The notes under the pieces: model-generated
The model's input: only the letters and a program-made list of their open reading frames with translations
What the model was told of the DNA's origin: nothing
The model's database searches: none
Assembly: GCA_000469685.2 (NCBI GenBank)
Contig: LS997563.1
Location: forward strand, 15,675,940-15,739,939
From: Haemonchus contortus
Lineage: Eukaryota > Nematoda > Chromadorea > Rhabditida > Trichostrongylidae
Reading direction: 5' to 3'
DNA: 64,000 nucleotides
Translations under genes and position numbers: made by a program
Shown: positions 24,059 through 36,195 of the stretch, piece by piece
Layout of the letters: every line of letters starts with the position of its first letter
Position numbering within the stretch: the stretch's first letter is position 1

Positions 24059-24639
24059 CTGAAGTGAAAAGGGGTGACTGCGAAGGAATGAACCTCCTAA
24101 AGATAAATAAGTTCAGTTCGAAATGGGGAATCACCTCCAGAGATGTCACTCAGAGTCAGCTCACTCTTTTTTAAGTGGAATATGACACGAAAAACCCATT
24201 TTTCTGAAGACAATGACACCGATTTTGCTTGGCTCACCCGAAAGACATCATGAAAAAACGCACAGGGAAGACCATAGTTTATGCATAGCGAGACAGAAAC
24301 TTTAGATCCCACGTCCTCCCAGTGCTTTCAATAAACTTCTAAGACCACGAGTAACGTGTAAATGTAAAAAGGTCCAAGCACTCCCATCCATAGCACCTAC
24401 AATGCCACCCTTCGCAAAAATCGAGTGGTTATCATAAAACCTTGCAAGACTACGTAGCGACTACGATTTAAGGGGGCCAATATTTCGTAGAAAAAATACT
24501 AGGGTTCATATATAGCTATATTATTGTCTTACTACAGCAGGTCTAGATCTCGGAAGGGTTGAAGACATGTGTGCCGAGCGGTTTCCAATTAATCCAAAAG
24601 TGGAAATTCGAAACTCATTTGAACCGATCGCGATGCGGC

Positions 24640-25300
24640 TTTCAAATTCGCCATCGCATCCTTGAAATGGTGTTTGAACAGGGAAAGGTGAAGTTCGGAG
24701 AATCCGAGATGCCATGCTGTGCTAACCGGCGCATAGAATGGCTGTTCAACAACTCAGGAGCGTCGTGGATGACGGAGAACTTCGTAGCTTTCGTTGAACG
24801 AACTTTTACCATATCTACTGTCATAAGCCGAGTTCCCCACTGTTGTGACCCAAATCGAAGCCATATCAATTGCATGACCTCTCACATTATTAGAAAAATC
24901 GGGCACATTCTTATCAAAGCTCTCAAATTCCATGAGAGTAGTATGAAATACAATTTGGTAACAGCTGATGGTCAAGAAGCTTGAAGACCCTTTCTTAGAG
25001 TCTAACCTCCTACAAACAGTTTAGCAGGCAAAGCAAGCACTCAAAGCAGAGCAAAGCACTTGTACAAATGATGACTAAAAAATTCTGGGTAAAGCGGTCT
25101 ACTGATCACCTCCCTGCCTTATGTGGAAGCCAAATTGCAAGCAGGAAACAACCTCATCACTTTAAGTTGCATACCAGAACAAAAAATCAACGAAATTTTG
25201 TGACACTTGGTGCTACGGGAAAATCATAGAAATGGTAAGCCTGTTGAGATCAGTGGAACTAAATATTAATTCCCAACAAGCAGACATGGAGCCATTTATA
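24640..25300 (+). pseudogene. Possible BEL/Pao-type LTR retrotransposon integrase remnant
   Basis: The plus strand encodes RRIEWLFNNSGASWMTENFV (resembling the integrase catalytic segment in which a Trp follows the last acidic region) and, after stops, KKFWVKRSTDHLPALCGSQI, which resembles the FWxxWSxDYLxxLR segment near the C-terminus of Pao integrases. Frames are broken and no LTRs were found. The frame 25555-26220 downstream (221 codons) was not recognised. The assignment rests on short motifs only. Confidence 0.3.
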
Positions 25301-26208
25301 GGATTTTTTCGGTGCAGTTTATATAGGGACATGGAAAGAAATCTGACTCTAACGGAAACATTGACTATGATTCACCCGCAAAAGATCAGCAAAATGAGAA
25401 CCGGGAATTTGGAGAAAATGTGCCTCGTGCCGCCAAATTATGAGCAATACACTCAATTAAGGAGGCAACAAAGCGCATCAGTAAAGACATCGCCCCTAAA
25501 TTGCTTTCATCCTATAAATTGGCTTGCCTGCTGGTCATCGACTGACCATAGCCTTTGAGCCCGGTTGAAGCTATGCATCCACTTCTTTGCAAAAATTACG
25601 AATTGGATGTGATACCGCCATCGAAAGAATTCGAGCTGTGCATCCGATCAGCGCATCCATTCCTTGCGAACATACCTAACGAACCTGCCTTTCAATTGCC
25701 ATTTACATCCACAAATAACCACATGAACATCCCAGTCAGATACTCAATAGAATTCGAGCATGATCAAAAATTCAAAATTCTGTCTCTTAGCGTGCCCTCT
25801 TCCCCACATATTTTACGCTCCCCAAACGCCACCAACCAAGAATATGCTAAGATGCTGACCCGGAGCGGTAATATCCCTCGCGTTAATCACCTGCCCTGCC
25901 ATCTCCACGGTTGCACTCAGGACCAAGACTATAATGGAGCGCTTGAAAGCACGCAACAACCAAGGCCAAGGCGACAGCACATTAGTCCCTGCAGCGATTA
26001 TTTGGGGGTCCGTGAATCAGACGCTGATAGCGATGCGCGCAGGAATGACACACACGTACAACTCACCAAGCTCATCCGACAGACACTACTTAATTGCGCG
26101 AGTAAACTTGCCGTAACCATTGCGATCTGTGTTTTCGTAACATACGAGCAAGCGCTAGCATGGATACACCAGGCACAACATGGAAATCATCTGTGGTTCG
26201 CACAAACC

Positions 26209-26990
26209 TGCTATGTATAATCCGCTAAGTGAGTCTATTGGTTTGTCGGTGTGTTTGTGTGTATGTCGGTGTGTGTGCTTGACCGGAAAGAGGTTATCTG
26301 GCCTGATTTCGCCCAGGGGCCATGATTCGGCGAAATAACTGGTTGAACGGTTATTCGTAACTCCTGTACTCGTGGACCCAAAGGGTTCAAACTTGGTAAA
26401 ATGGCAGCTTTTCGTATTAACAGTGGGACCTCGGCATTTTAGTAAGTGATGTAGGATACGACGGGATCGTAGGTACTCGGCGACAGAATCCGATGACAAC
26501 CGATAAGAGAAGATAAGGGGCCTAATAGAGTAAGAGCCACTTACCGATCAAAATCCTAACCCATCGTCATTTCCTATGTAGCTTTGGCTATTCGGTAAGT
26601 TTTATCCGATAATACAGGTTGGTAGTAGAGTAAGGTGATAAAAGTGAGTGGTGAGTGCAGTGGTTGGGACCATTAGCGGCACTACGATAAGCAGATGAGG
26701 ATTTTGTTCATTCCTTGCTATTAGCTTACGACCACCACCCAGCGAGGTTTGTAACTCGACGAAGAGTCCCCTTTCCTCGATATCATTTGCGACAAAGCTT
26801 AACCGACCGTAAGTAAACGAAGTTCTCTACTTATGATATATCCGTAGAGAAAAAAGCACATGGATAACGATATCTTTTAACAGTGTTATCATCACTCTAA
26901 GCATTTGTGTGTACCGCCAAAGACTTATTTTTTACTTAAGATATAGACTATAACCTTTCAGTACCATTAGATCAGAGTATGTTCCGAGAT
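26209..26990 (+). repeat. Dispersed repeat with minisatellite unit
   Basis: Starts TATGTATAATCCGCTAAG (compare TTATATAATTCGCTAAG at 6286), a TGTCGGTGTGTTTG run, one minisatellite unit (GTAACTCCTGTACTCGTGGAC at 26348), then a block related inversely to 34.1-34.5 kb (GTGAGTGCAGTGG, TACGATAAGCAGATGAGG). No gene seen from 26990 to 28540 apart from short unassigned frames. Confidence 0.5.
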
Positions 26991-28560
26991 CGAACCTCTT
27001 CGCGTGATTGATGAGCTTGAAAATGCGTCTTGCATCCATGGCACTCCGAGTGAGAGCCTGCGAGTGAGAACAACTATGTGGCTGCATATTGTCACTGCGA
27101 TGCGAATGACCTGTGCTTGCGATGTAGAAGTAATTCTGACAAAAGCATATGCCCAGATTTAAGAATAGTCGAGCTGACCTACATCACGTGTTTCGATCAC
27201 TAATCCCTTCACGACGTTGCTGAAGAAAGGCAAATTTCTGGCAACATCATCATCGAAAGAAGAATTGATTGTTACGATGGAATCTACCTAAATTCGTGGA
27301 AGAGCTGGATTTGTTGTCAGCAGACTACAGCGTCTGGTTAGCACCCCTGATCGGATCTTACAGCTGTCAAGAAGCAGTTACAGTAACAGGTTTTTGTTCC
27401 TCGAAGATACATTATTGGGTAGTAGTCATTGCAACCAACATGTATTTCAGTCGAATGCGAAGACACTAACAGAATTACTTCACGGGATCTCCACTTTCAA
27501 CAGACCAACAATCGTACGCCAGGATTGTACTGTTCCCAAGTGCAACGGGCACTTGCAAAAAATACCGCTACAAGGCATTCATACATTCCTACCACACGTC
27601 AGATTCTAGAATCACACGTTAGATCTTACTCTATAGGATACTATCGTTCACATTGTCTCGAGACTGGAAAGTCCTAGATTTCATGCCCATCATAAATAGA
27701 TGCCAGCAAGGACCTTTGAAAACTTCCTTTTGGCTACGTATTTTAGGGGTCCAGCGCTGCTTCTCACTAATTCGATCAGCCCCGCATATTTTCGGTTTCT
27801 TATTTACAATTATGGTCTCTACATTTCACATCATTTGCTTAGTCATCTAGCACACAATCAGTTGCTCTAATTAAATTTCATCCTGATTCATAACACCGAG
27901 GAGTTGATGGACTGAACGAGCTGTACTCTCACCAACCTTAAAACAGCTGTGGCAAAAAAACGGAACAAAAAACCCTCCAACAACACCTCAACCTGATCTT
28001 AAGCTTGAAGTGGGAAGCGTAAAATCAATAGTCATATCAGTATGGCGATCACTACCGAACACACCTTCACTCCGTAGTTCATTCATCGTATCTTTTCTCA
28101 CTCTAAGCGATGGATGGAGTCGACGTAGCCTTTCATCGACACAGTCAAGGACCTCAATGATTATTCAACATATTCATCATGTCATTCAACGCAAAAGCCG
28201 ATGTTGCCGTTGATCTTCCCAACCGTGGGCAACAAAGTGGCCGCTTTGCTCAGAAGTACACATCGACGTGGCTATGCCTTCTGCACATTCGAGGACAACA
28301 AAGACAATCACTCTACGGGGAGTTCCTAATGTTTTGTAGATCCAGTGTCACGTACGGTACCGACCCAAAACCTTCACCTGTGCAACACGCGCCTTCACGC
28401 CCGTCACCCTGAAAATTGCAGAAGTATCTGTCATTTCTTGACGGGTGTCACAATGTCCTCTTCGACCCAGCTAAAGCTTCTTCTTCTCCAACATTCTATA
28501 ATCGTCGCAAATCTACCTGTACCGTTGCTCCGTGAATATTATGATAATATGCTCTGACTT

Positions 28561-28708
28561 GATGTTCTGTTAACTGCTGTTTTAACGCCGCAGTGCGCGA
28601 AGCGAAAGTCTCACAAGGTGGGCGATTTGTGGGCAAAACTCCAGCCTCGGACGGGACTCGAACCCGTCCGAGACTGGAGTTTTGCCCACAAATCGCCCAC
28701 CTTGTGAG
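28561..28708. mobile_element. Palindromic tRNA T-arm-containing insertion with 15-bp target duplication
   Basis: Flanked by the direct repeat AATATGCTCTGACTT (28546-28560 and 28709-28723). Positions 28610-28655 and 28663-28708 form an inverted repeat with one mismatch. The 7-nt loop and adjacent stem read, on the minus strand, GGACGGG-TTCGAGT-CCCGTCC, an ideal tRNA T-stem and T-loop and RNA polymerase III B box. No full tRNA can be folded: no acceptor partner or anticodon arm. A further perfect 14-bp hairpin lies at 28731-28769. Confidence 0.7.
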
Positions 28709-29250
28709 AATATGCTCTGACTTCTCTCGCAATCAGTGCACGTTGGCAAGCAGTCAACGTGCACTGATTCGTCCAATGTCCTCTAATCTAGCAAGATGCA
28801 TCCAGCTTTCCCACTCGACTTTGTAATCTCTGCTAACAGAGTCCTAATGAGGAGGTCTATACGCTCATGAACCGATACCCTAGAAGAGCCATTGTTCGAT
28901 CGAGTTCAAAGGCTCGCCAAACGCGAGCAATCGCAACTTTATTTCTCATACACCTTAATCAATGCATTAGCATAGCTTTGTTGCCATGAGATTTCTGAGG
29001 AATGTGACTGTATGATATGTATCACTTATGCGCAAGTCTTACATAAACACCACGATGCAGTTCAACGTTGGTTCTTCCCTCTAGTAAATTTGAATCTCTC
29101 TCATTTATGAAGCAGAAGCTTGGTGCGCACGTTTGTAAGTTTGTCGGTGTGTCGGTATGTAGGTTTGTCGGTCTGTCCGTCCGCAAAAGTTATCATCAGG
29201 ATAAAGGTGTGGTATGGAAATCTTGCTCTATTCTACACTTCCTTCTTATA

Positions 29251-29784
29251 TATAGGACGGTAACTTGGTGATCAGGGTAACGGAGTAGAGTGGGTACTGC
29301 GGTGTGAAGTGAGTGATGTGAAGTGGGTACCTCAAAACTATGATATCGTCTCTACTGGCATCGTACTATGTATATCTCTATAGAAATAGAGGTGATAATG
29401 TAGTTTGGAGAACTCCGCCTAAAGATAGCCCATAATTGTGCGCATTAAAGTTTGTTAGGCGAGAACATACAGTTTTTTTAAATTGGGCTTTAGGAGGAAA
29501 TGGGTACCGATGTGGGTGAATCAATTGAATATTCAACTCATAATCCGTCAAACCTTTTTGCATCCCAGCGCCATCCCGCCGCTCCTCTCCTACTGAGGCT
29601 TAGCTTGAAACCATATTCTGAACCGTTTCGAAGTACAGGTAAAGTCGGCTATCCCCTTTTGCATTGTAGTCCATAGTGCTTGATAAAGTCAATGCCGCCC
29701 CTTCCTTTCCCCCCTAACTACACTTCCTAGCTGCTTCATAAAAGTAAGGAATGAAGCCCGGCGTCAACCGGGCGAATCGACTGG
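29251..29784 (+). mobile_element. Helitron-like non-autonomous repeat, copy 2
   Basis: Starts within CCTTCTTATATATAGGACGG; ends with perfect hairpin GCCCGG-CGTCAA-CCGGGC (29756-29773), seven bases, then CTGG (29781-29784) and T. Helitrons end with a hairpin about 10 bp before CTRR and insert before T; CTGG fits CTRR. Frames on the minus strand (29378-29563) match those in other copies and are not genes. Confidence 0.5.
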
Positions 29785-30181
29785 TTTATAATATTCTATT
29801 GTTGCAAAATAAATCTTACCTCAGGTAAAATCTTTCCGCTGAACCATCTTGAGAACAAAAGTAACCCATCTCAAATTTTTGTTCCCTAGTAAATGCTTCA
29901 GTTATAATTTTGAACAGAAATTTTGAATAATTTTGAATTCGGATGGTTTTACGAAAACTCAGCTATATATTAATGAGAGGCTAGGACAGGTGGAAATTCA
30001 GCTGAGCTCATTTTCGGAGAGCTAAAAACGTTTCTCATAGAACTAGTTTTGAAAAATAATAACGATGCAGAATTAGGACCATGATAGCCAGAACCAATGC
30101 CTTTATTTGACATCCGAGAAAACGTTAAAATGGAATGTTTTGGTATTGTTCGATTAGCATCACTGTTTCGTCTATGTTCAC

Positions 30182-30360
30182 CAAAAGTACGGATCAACGC
30201 CGGGCAGAGGCTTTCTCGGAGCTCCTGATGGTGGAGGACCCTGCGCTTGCTCCCCAGAAAGATTCCCTGCGGAAAGTGCCTCGGCAGATTTCTTTTTCGC
30301 AGGATCTTCCTCTGAGGATTTCTTCTTTCCAGCTATATCTTCAGCTGAGGCTTTTCGTGG
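30182..30360 (-). CDS. Host exon encoding a K/S/E- and P/G-rich linker
   Basis: Acceptor TTTCAG at 30361-30366 and donor TTTTG|GTGAAC at 30181. The 179-nt exon is open in one frame, with repeated KKKS-E-D pattern (ASAEDIAGKKKSSEEDPAKK), then a Pro/Gly segment (GPPPSGAPRKPLPGVDPYF). It starts in phase 0 and ends after two bases of a codon. The composition and lack of stops in a region otherwise full of repeats argue for selection. No domain recognised. It lies on the same strand as, and between, the membrane-anchor exon at 37.7 kb and the M13 exons at 4.2 kb, and could be part of that gene; this is inference. Confidence 0.55.
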
Positions 30361-30752
30361 CTGAAATGTAGTCTTCCTAGTCTCAAATAAGGATTATTTC
30401 CTTTCAGCAAAAAGTGTTATAAGAAACAACAAGTTATGTAAACTCGGTTCTGTAATCATTTTCAAGCAGCAGCTTTCTTAAACCCAACTCAGTCTGGAGG
30501 CAGCGCGGAATTACTGATCTGATTTCTTCTGCTCAACTCTAGCGCTTCAAAACTTCAGTGAACTTTTTAGGCTTACATTCGGTAAACACTAAATACGGGA
30601 CGTCCATGAGTCAAACATATTTTGATGGGTCCTCTGAACCTCATGTATAGACAAAATGACTTGTGTTAATCGGAGGATGCTGTACACATCCCCCTGGTAG
30701 TAAATGATAAGAACTGAGGCATTTTCTTTAAGAAGGTCATCAAGTATATATA

Positions 30753-31278
30753 CAGTAGCGCTCAAAAGTCTTCGGTGAAATGCTTTGACGTTCTTTCTTT
30801 CATAACTTTTTTGTTAGTAGACCAAATCGCGCAAAATTTGGATATGTTTAACAAGAGCATATCTCACCCTACCCAACATTATTTGACTGCGAAGCTGCAA
30901 TATCCACAGATAGAGTAAGCTGTTTGTTGCGGTAGCAGATTTTGCTAAAAGTTAAGTTGTTGACGTCTGCACTTATTCACAACTTATGTGCGTTTTTCTC
31001 ATCTACTATGTTCGGCATTACCGCTCGTACACTTTGGACATGAAAAATAGGAAAGAGTTTCTAGAAGGATCATCATCAGGATTTTCAGTCGATTTTGAGC
31101 TCATGCCCTTAGGAATATCTGGAACATGATCCGATTGCAGGTTAATAGTGGTAAATATTCCCAATACAGCGGTGCTACACATATCGAAATTTTGCATGAT
31201 TAGATCCAGTAGGAAAGGAGTTACGACTGAAAAGTGCGGCTTGAGAACCATTTCACCGAAGACTTTTGAGCGCTACTG
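30753..31278. mobile_element. Tc1/mariner-type MITE
   Basis: Perfect 30-bp terminal inverted repeats beginning CAGTAGCGCTCAAAAGTC; TA at both borders (30751-30752 and 31279-31280). 526 bp; internal frames (31018-31251) have no transposase motifs. CAGT ends plus TA are typical for Tc1-like elements, so an intact relative elsewhere probably supplied transposase. Confidence 0.85.
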
Positions 31279-31594
31279 TACGTCTATTTCAAAAGCTCTA
31301 AATTTGTAAAAAAAGTTCTTGTAAAAAGATACCTATTATTAACCCGCCACTTTCCATGAAACCCAATACATCATAATTTTTAAGGAATAACAAAACACGC
31401 AGCGCCCGCAACATCACCTGTAACACCTGTCGTCTTCTTGCTAGCTCCAGTAACGTCTCCACTCGTCCCTGTCGCTTCCCAAGCTGCCTTTCTTTCTGCT
31501 CAGCTCCAGAGCAAGGCTGTTTATCATGTTGTCTTCCCCGCCGAAATACGCATAGCTAGAGTTCAGAGGTATTCGTTCCGTTCAGCAGGAAAGA

Positions 31595-32740
31595 AGCGTC
31601 AGGTACCATTCTTCTTCTCATAAACGTACTCTTCCTTAAGTTCGGTTGCAGACCGATCTTCCCGCAAGCGTTGTCGAACTTGCCTAGCATTTGTTACGCC
31701 TGCTCGATGTTGTGAGGCTATAAGCATGTTGTCTACAAAGCGGAGATGAATAAGTAGCTGCCGTCGACCTTCACTCCCATGCACTCAGATTCCATACGAC
31801 GCGTGATGGTCTGGAGAGCGGCAGTGAAAAGTTTGGGGATATGATACCGCCCTGTCGAACTCGTCCATTCATGTTAATGACGACTTTTTTTTTATAGAAT
31901 GGCGAGATCCTGGTCACGAATTTGTCGTAAGCTCACGAAACGTTTTCATGTGTTGAGTAGGAGTACCCTGATAGCCCAGGGATCCGATAACGATATCAAA
32001 AGCTCTCTTCAAAAAATATGCTAGCGAGCGTAGGACAAGCGGCATTTTTTACTCTCGCGATACTTCAGTGAGTCCTAAAAGGGTGTGGAAATAGCCGATT
32101 GGTTGTGTAAAAAGTTTGTGGATTACAGGCAGCAGGCAGATTGGACGATAGGCCAATATGAACGGAATCTCCTTTCTTGTTTAGCAACATAGACTTGCTA
32201 GTTTTCCACGACGTGGGCACTTGTATTGACAGATACCGCGTAGAAAGCCTAGCCAGATTTCTAACGATAAGGGGTGGAAGACTCTTCAGCTTTTTCGGTC
32301 TGATCTCATCGGGACAGAGCTCTTCTTCATCAACGTGTCGGCATGTCGAATTTTTGAAGGGAGAACCAAAGGGGCGATCTATTTGTCGATGATCGTTAGG
32401 CTGTTAGACGTGGCTGTCGGAGAGATCAGAATAGAAGTCGTAGATGACCTTCTCTATTGCCCTCGGAGATGCACTTACTATTCCGTCAAGACGACGACGT
32501 TAGCTCATCTTGGTCTTATGATTCATGGAGCTCCGTCGGGCTTCGCGAATGCTCTTCTCAGATTCGGCGGCTTCACTCAAAACTGCTGCTCTTCTCTCTT
32601 CTTCTCCTGGTTACTTGGAAATCTCTGTTTTCGTAGCACTATCGTGAAGGTATTCGACGAGCCGGTTGTATTCTTTATCGATGTTGTTGATAACCTATTT
32701 TCCCACTCACTCGCAAGCCAATAAGCCACTCAAAAAAACG
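31595..32740 (-). pseudogene. RTE-like LINE reverse transcriptase fragment
   Basis: Minus-strand translation gives, across stops and frame changes, FVTRISPFY, VINMNGRVRQGGIISP (RT motif with R-Q-G) and HLRFVDNMLIASQHRAG, where the RT catalytic box normally reads FADD. The order matches RT domains of RTE-type non-LTR elements. Motif C has lost an Asp, so it is dead. Confidence 0.65.
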
Positions 32741-33467
32741 AGCGTATTTTACACTGGCGAAAAGCGGACCTAGTGAAAGCGTGTTCGAAAAAAAAAAACT
32801 ACTACGCTTTCACTCGCTCACAGAAATGAACAAAGAAGTCAGGTACGTCACAGAGAAACAGCGCTGTCCAGCTGAGGATGACACAACAGCGCCAACTGCG
32901 GAGAAATGGGTACGTGCTTGTAAGCCCACACTTTTTTTTAAAAGGAAAGCAGTGGAATTCAAAGTTCAATGCAAGCGAGTTCGATTAGTTACAGAGAAAA
33001 GGAGTGGAAAGAGGTCAGAAAGAGCTTGCAGGAGCTGTACTAAGGATGCCTCAGATGAAAAGAATCGAAGACGGGCGGCAAAAACCTCAGGCTCTTTGGC
33101 GGAGAGAGGATACAGAGAAAAAAGGCACTTAAGGCCCTTAAGTTGAAGGAGTTGTTCGTCTTGCAAATAGTCTTGTAGAAGCCGTGAAATTGACCAATGA
33201 TCCCGGATTAGTAATTGCTCGACGGGATCTCTGGGCCCGATTTAGCTACATTTAAGCATCCTCTAGTCGCTCGATAAAATTATCAGCACACAGCATAACG
33301 TGAGTGAAACATAATCTGCTTCCTTTCTCCTTCGACAAAATTGGAGTAATCGGCTGACTCTCTAATTCTTTTCTGAAACAAATAGTACTTTCCTGAACAC
33401 GAAGTTTGACACAGGACTAACAGTGCAGTGCAAGTGGTCTTCAGTGCAAGTGTGATTATGCCTTTAA
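32741..33467. other. No recognised gene; one charged plus-strand frame
   Basis: 32781-33146 on the plus strand is open for 121 codons, rich in K, R and E with repeated TEK-type stretches. It starts next to the broken LINE, has no recognisable domain, and no splice signals were identified. Left uncalled as a gene. Confidence 0.3.
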
Positions 33468-33953
33468 AAGCACTGTTCACGAAAAAATGGTTTCGGAGAT
33501 TTGCACATGGTTTGAATTCGACGCCCTCTCTGACACCATTTGTGCAGGAATGGGGTCGGAAAACGGCTGGATAGGGCACAATAAGGGGCCGGAGAGTTAT
33601 CCACGGTCACGCTAGGTTGAATACGGAATCTAATTGCCGTTCACCACTTTCGCATTGGAGCGAAGTTGGTGAAAAGTCGATAAGTTGGTTGGCAAATTGC
33701 CAGAGACGCAATGTGTTGCCTGCTGTTGCAGACAACACATTACGTCGCCTTCGTGCACTCGCCCGAACACTCCCCAACCGCCGTTTGTTAATGTGGAACT
33801 CGTCCAACCCCCCTTTCCAGCTCTTTTTTGGCCCTTTGTAATTCTTTCGGTTCATCGCTTTCTGCGCTTTTTTCGTTGCTATCGCTTTATTATAGAGAAG
33901 TTCTATCAATTCCCGTCAAAAAGAGTACCCTAAATTTATTGCTAACGGTGCCT
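33468..33953 (+). mobile_element. TTAA-flanked MITE, copy 2
   Basis: TTAA at 33464-33467 and 33954-33957. Shares ends (AAGCACTGTTCACG, AACGGTGCCT) and long internal blocks with 10593-11153 (AACTCGTCCAACCCCC, CAGCTCTTTTTTGGCCC, GTTCTATCAATTCCCGTC). It keeps only part of the central palindrome (GGCAAATTGCCAGAGACGCA at 33691). Confidence 0.8.
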
Positions 33954-33959
33954 TTAAAT

Positions 33960-34500
33960 GGAAGCCTCTATAAATACTCAATGAATATCTAACTGTTAGG
34001 CCATCAAAGCCTTGCCAAAGTGCCCACAAATGCTTTGAGTGATGATAGCATCATTATCAGGTGCCATAATCAATGGATCATTTTAGATATCAGATATCAT
34101 TTATTGAAAATTCCAGATAATTGGTGGTAGGTTAAGTTTTGTCCCAAATGATATCGAGGAAAGACGGATCTTCATTGATACAAACCTTGCTGGGAGGCGG
34201 TCATAATCCAACAGCAAGGAACGAACAAAATCCTCATCTGCTTATCGTAGTGCCGCTAATGATCCCTACCACTACACTTACCACTCACTTTTATCACCCT
34301 ACGCTACTGTCCCGTCTTATCGGATAAAACATCCCGAACAGTCAAAGATACATAGTAAATGACGAAGAGTTAGGATTTTGATCGGTAGGTGGCTCTTACT
34401 CTCTTAGGCCCTTCATAACCTCTTAACAGTTGTCATTGGTTGCTATCACCGTGTACCTACCATTCCTTCATATCCTACATCACTTATTGAGATGCCGAAG
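33960..34500 (-). repeat. Dispersed repeat, inverse of the 5.5/26.5-kb unit
   Basis: Segments such as ACAAACCTTGCTGGGAGGCGG and AGTGCCGCTAATGATCCC match the inverse of 26.65-26.76 kb, and the 34.08-34.15 block matches 19.8-19.9 kb. No gene. Confidence 0.5.
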
Positions 34501-35430
34501 TTCACTGTCAATACGAAAAGCTGTAATCCTAACAAATTTGAACTCTCTGGGTCCACGAGAACAGGGGTTATGAATACCCGCTCAGTTAATTTCTTTCGCA
34601 AATCCCGCCCTTGTCACCAGGGTCCGGCCTGCCACTCACTATAAGGGTCCACATCCTGTCACCTGGACTACTACCAAATTCGAACGCTCTAGGTTCACGT
34701 AAACAGATTTATGAACCTGCGGTTGAAAATTTCTATCGCGCACGATCCGCCCCCTGTAGGCGGAGACTGGCAGTGCTACCTGTCATAGGTGTTCCAGTCC
34801 TGCTGACTTCGATCCCACCGAGTTTCAACGCTCTAGTTCCACGTAAAGAGCAGTTAAGAATTAGCGGCTCAAAATTTCCATGGCGCACGCCCCGCCCCCT
34901 CTGTCCGGTCCTGCTACTTGCCATAAGTATCCCCACCCTGTACCCAGTACTCCCACCAAATCTTAACTTTCTAGAGTTACGAACTAGTTATGTTAGGAGT
35001 TATGAATTTCTGGTCAAACGTACAGATGCACCTACACACCAACAGGCACACTTAGCGAATTATATAAAAACCAGGCGGCCATGCACGCTATCAGGTGCGC
35101 TACGGGCTCTAGCCATGAGAAAGTAGCCCCATGAGCTGATTTTCATCATACACCTTTGTGGGATTTATGAGTTTCCGCTCCAACCCCGCCTCCTGTGGGC
35201 GGAGTCTGGTCCTGCCACCCGCCATAAGTGTTCCAATCCTGTCGCCTGCACTCCTACCAAGTTTGAACTTTCTAGGCTTATAGGGAGAGGAATTATGAGT
35301 TCCCGCTCAAACCCCGCCCCCTTGTGGGCGGGGTCTGGTTCTCCAACCCACAATATGTTTTCCCATCATAGCGCCTGTACTCCTACCAAATTTGAACTTT
35401 CTAGGTCCGTGGGAACTGGAGTTATGGATT
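34500..35430 (-). repeat. GC-rich minisatellite, long inverted array
   Basis: At least six degenerate units with CCAAATTTGAACTTTCTAGG or similar, each followed by CCACGGGAACAGGAGTTATGAA-type sequence and a CCCCGCCCCCTGTGGGCGG dyad. Unit spacing is roughly 120-150 bp. Frames such as 34611-35126 (171 codons) are open because the unit length preserves frame, not because of a gene. At 35058-35070 the repeat meets CACTTAGCGAATTATATAAA, the start motif of the 6286 element. Confidence 0.75.
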
Positions 35431-35882
35431 TTCGTATATAAATGTAAGAAGGGGTGTGAGCTTCGAGATTCCGCCCATTGTGGGCGGGCCTCCGCTAACG
35501 TCATTTATGCTGCAGACACCTTCGACAATGCTTCTCCCACATCCAGGTCTTCCTGCTCTGCTGGCTTTCCCCAAACCGAGTATAAATGTTTTCGTAAAGC
35601 ATTGCATTTTTGGAGAACGCCCCGCCCATCGAGGGTGGTCTCCCTAGTTGGATCTAACTTACCAATGCACACCTCAAGCCACCCTCACGCCCCAGTTTTG
35701 AGGCCGTCTTGTGACTGAATTTGAAATCATTGTCTTCAGTACAGCTCATTTCGATGCCCGCCAGCCCACTGTGGGAGGGGCTACGCGGAACTGATGTGTG
35801 CTTTATACTTCTGGAGATATGGCCCACCCATCCCGCGCTTGACGCGGTCTCTCCAAGCAGATCTAAAGGAGCTTCGTGACAG

Positions 35883-35906
35883 ACATACATACATACATAC
35901 ATACAT

Positions 35907-35956
<50 letters not shown>

Positions 35957-35994
35957 GGACAGACAGACAGACAGAGACAGACAGACAGACGGGC

Positions 35995-36031
<37 letters not shown>

Positions 36032-36054
36032 GGCACACAGACAGACAGGCAGGC

Positions 36055-36122
<68 letters not shown>

Positions 36123-36124
36123 GA
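35883..36124 (+). repeat. CATA/CAGA microsatellite, about 240 bp
   Basis: Five to six CATA repeats, then about 50 imperfect CAGA (GACA) repeats with scattered CAGG, CAAA and CGGA variants. The runs give artificial long frames in several phases (TDRQ and CLSV repeats), which are not genes. Confidence 0.97.
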
Positions 36125-36195
36125 AGCTTTCTATAGTAAGTAGGAAGGTTTCTCTCGCTAAATCATATCAAACGGTTGCACTACACACTGTTTAA

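Noticed and set aside
25555..26220. 221-codon plus-strand frame
   Set aside because: Longest non-transposase frame, but no recognised domain and an equally open overlapping frame; kept only as possible downstream part of a BEL/Pao-like relic.
27269..27677. Weak resemblance to a Tc1 transposase (a FQQTNN segment at about 27498)
   Set aside because: No TIRs, no second motif in order, and the match is only a few residues.
28179..28412. RGYAFCTFED, like the RNP-1 motif of an RNA-recognition domain (plus strand, about 28275)
   Set aside because: No RNP-2 or domain context, stop codons close by on both sides; probably chance.
28609..28709. A complete tRNA gene
   Set aside because: Only the T-arm folds; the rest is the palindrome, with no acceptor partner, D-arm or anticodon arm.
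34611..35126. 171-codon plus-strand open frame
   Set aside because: Lies entirely in inverted GC-rich minisatellite units; openness follows the unit structure and similar text appears in every array.
35794..36195. 133-codon frame with TDRQ repeats
   Set aside because: Translation of the CAGA microsatellite; low complexity in all frames.
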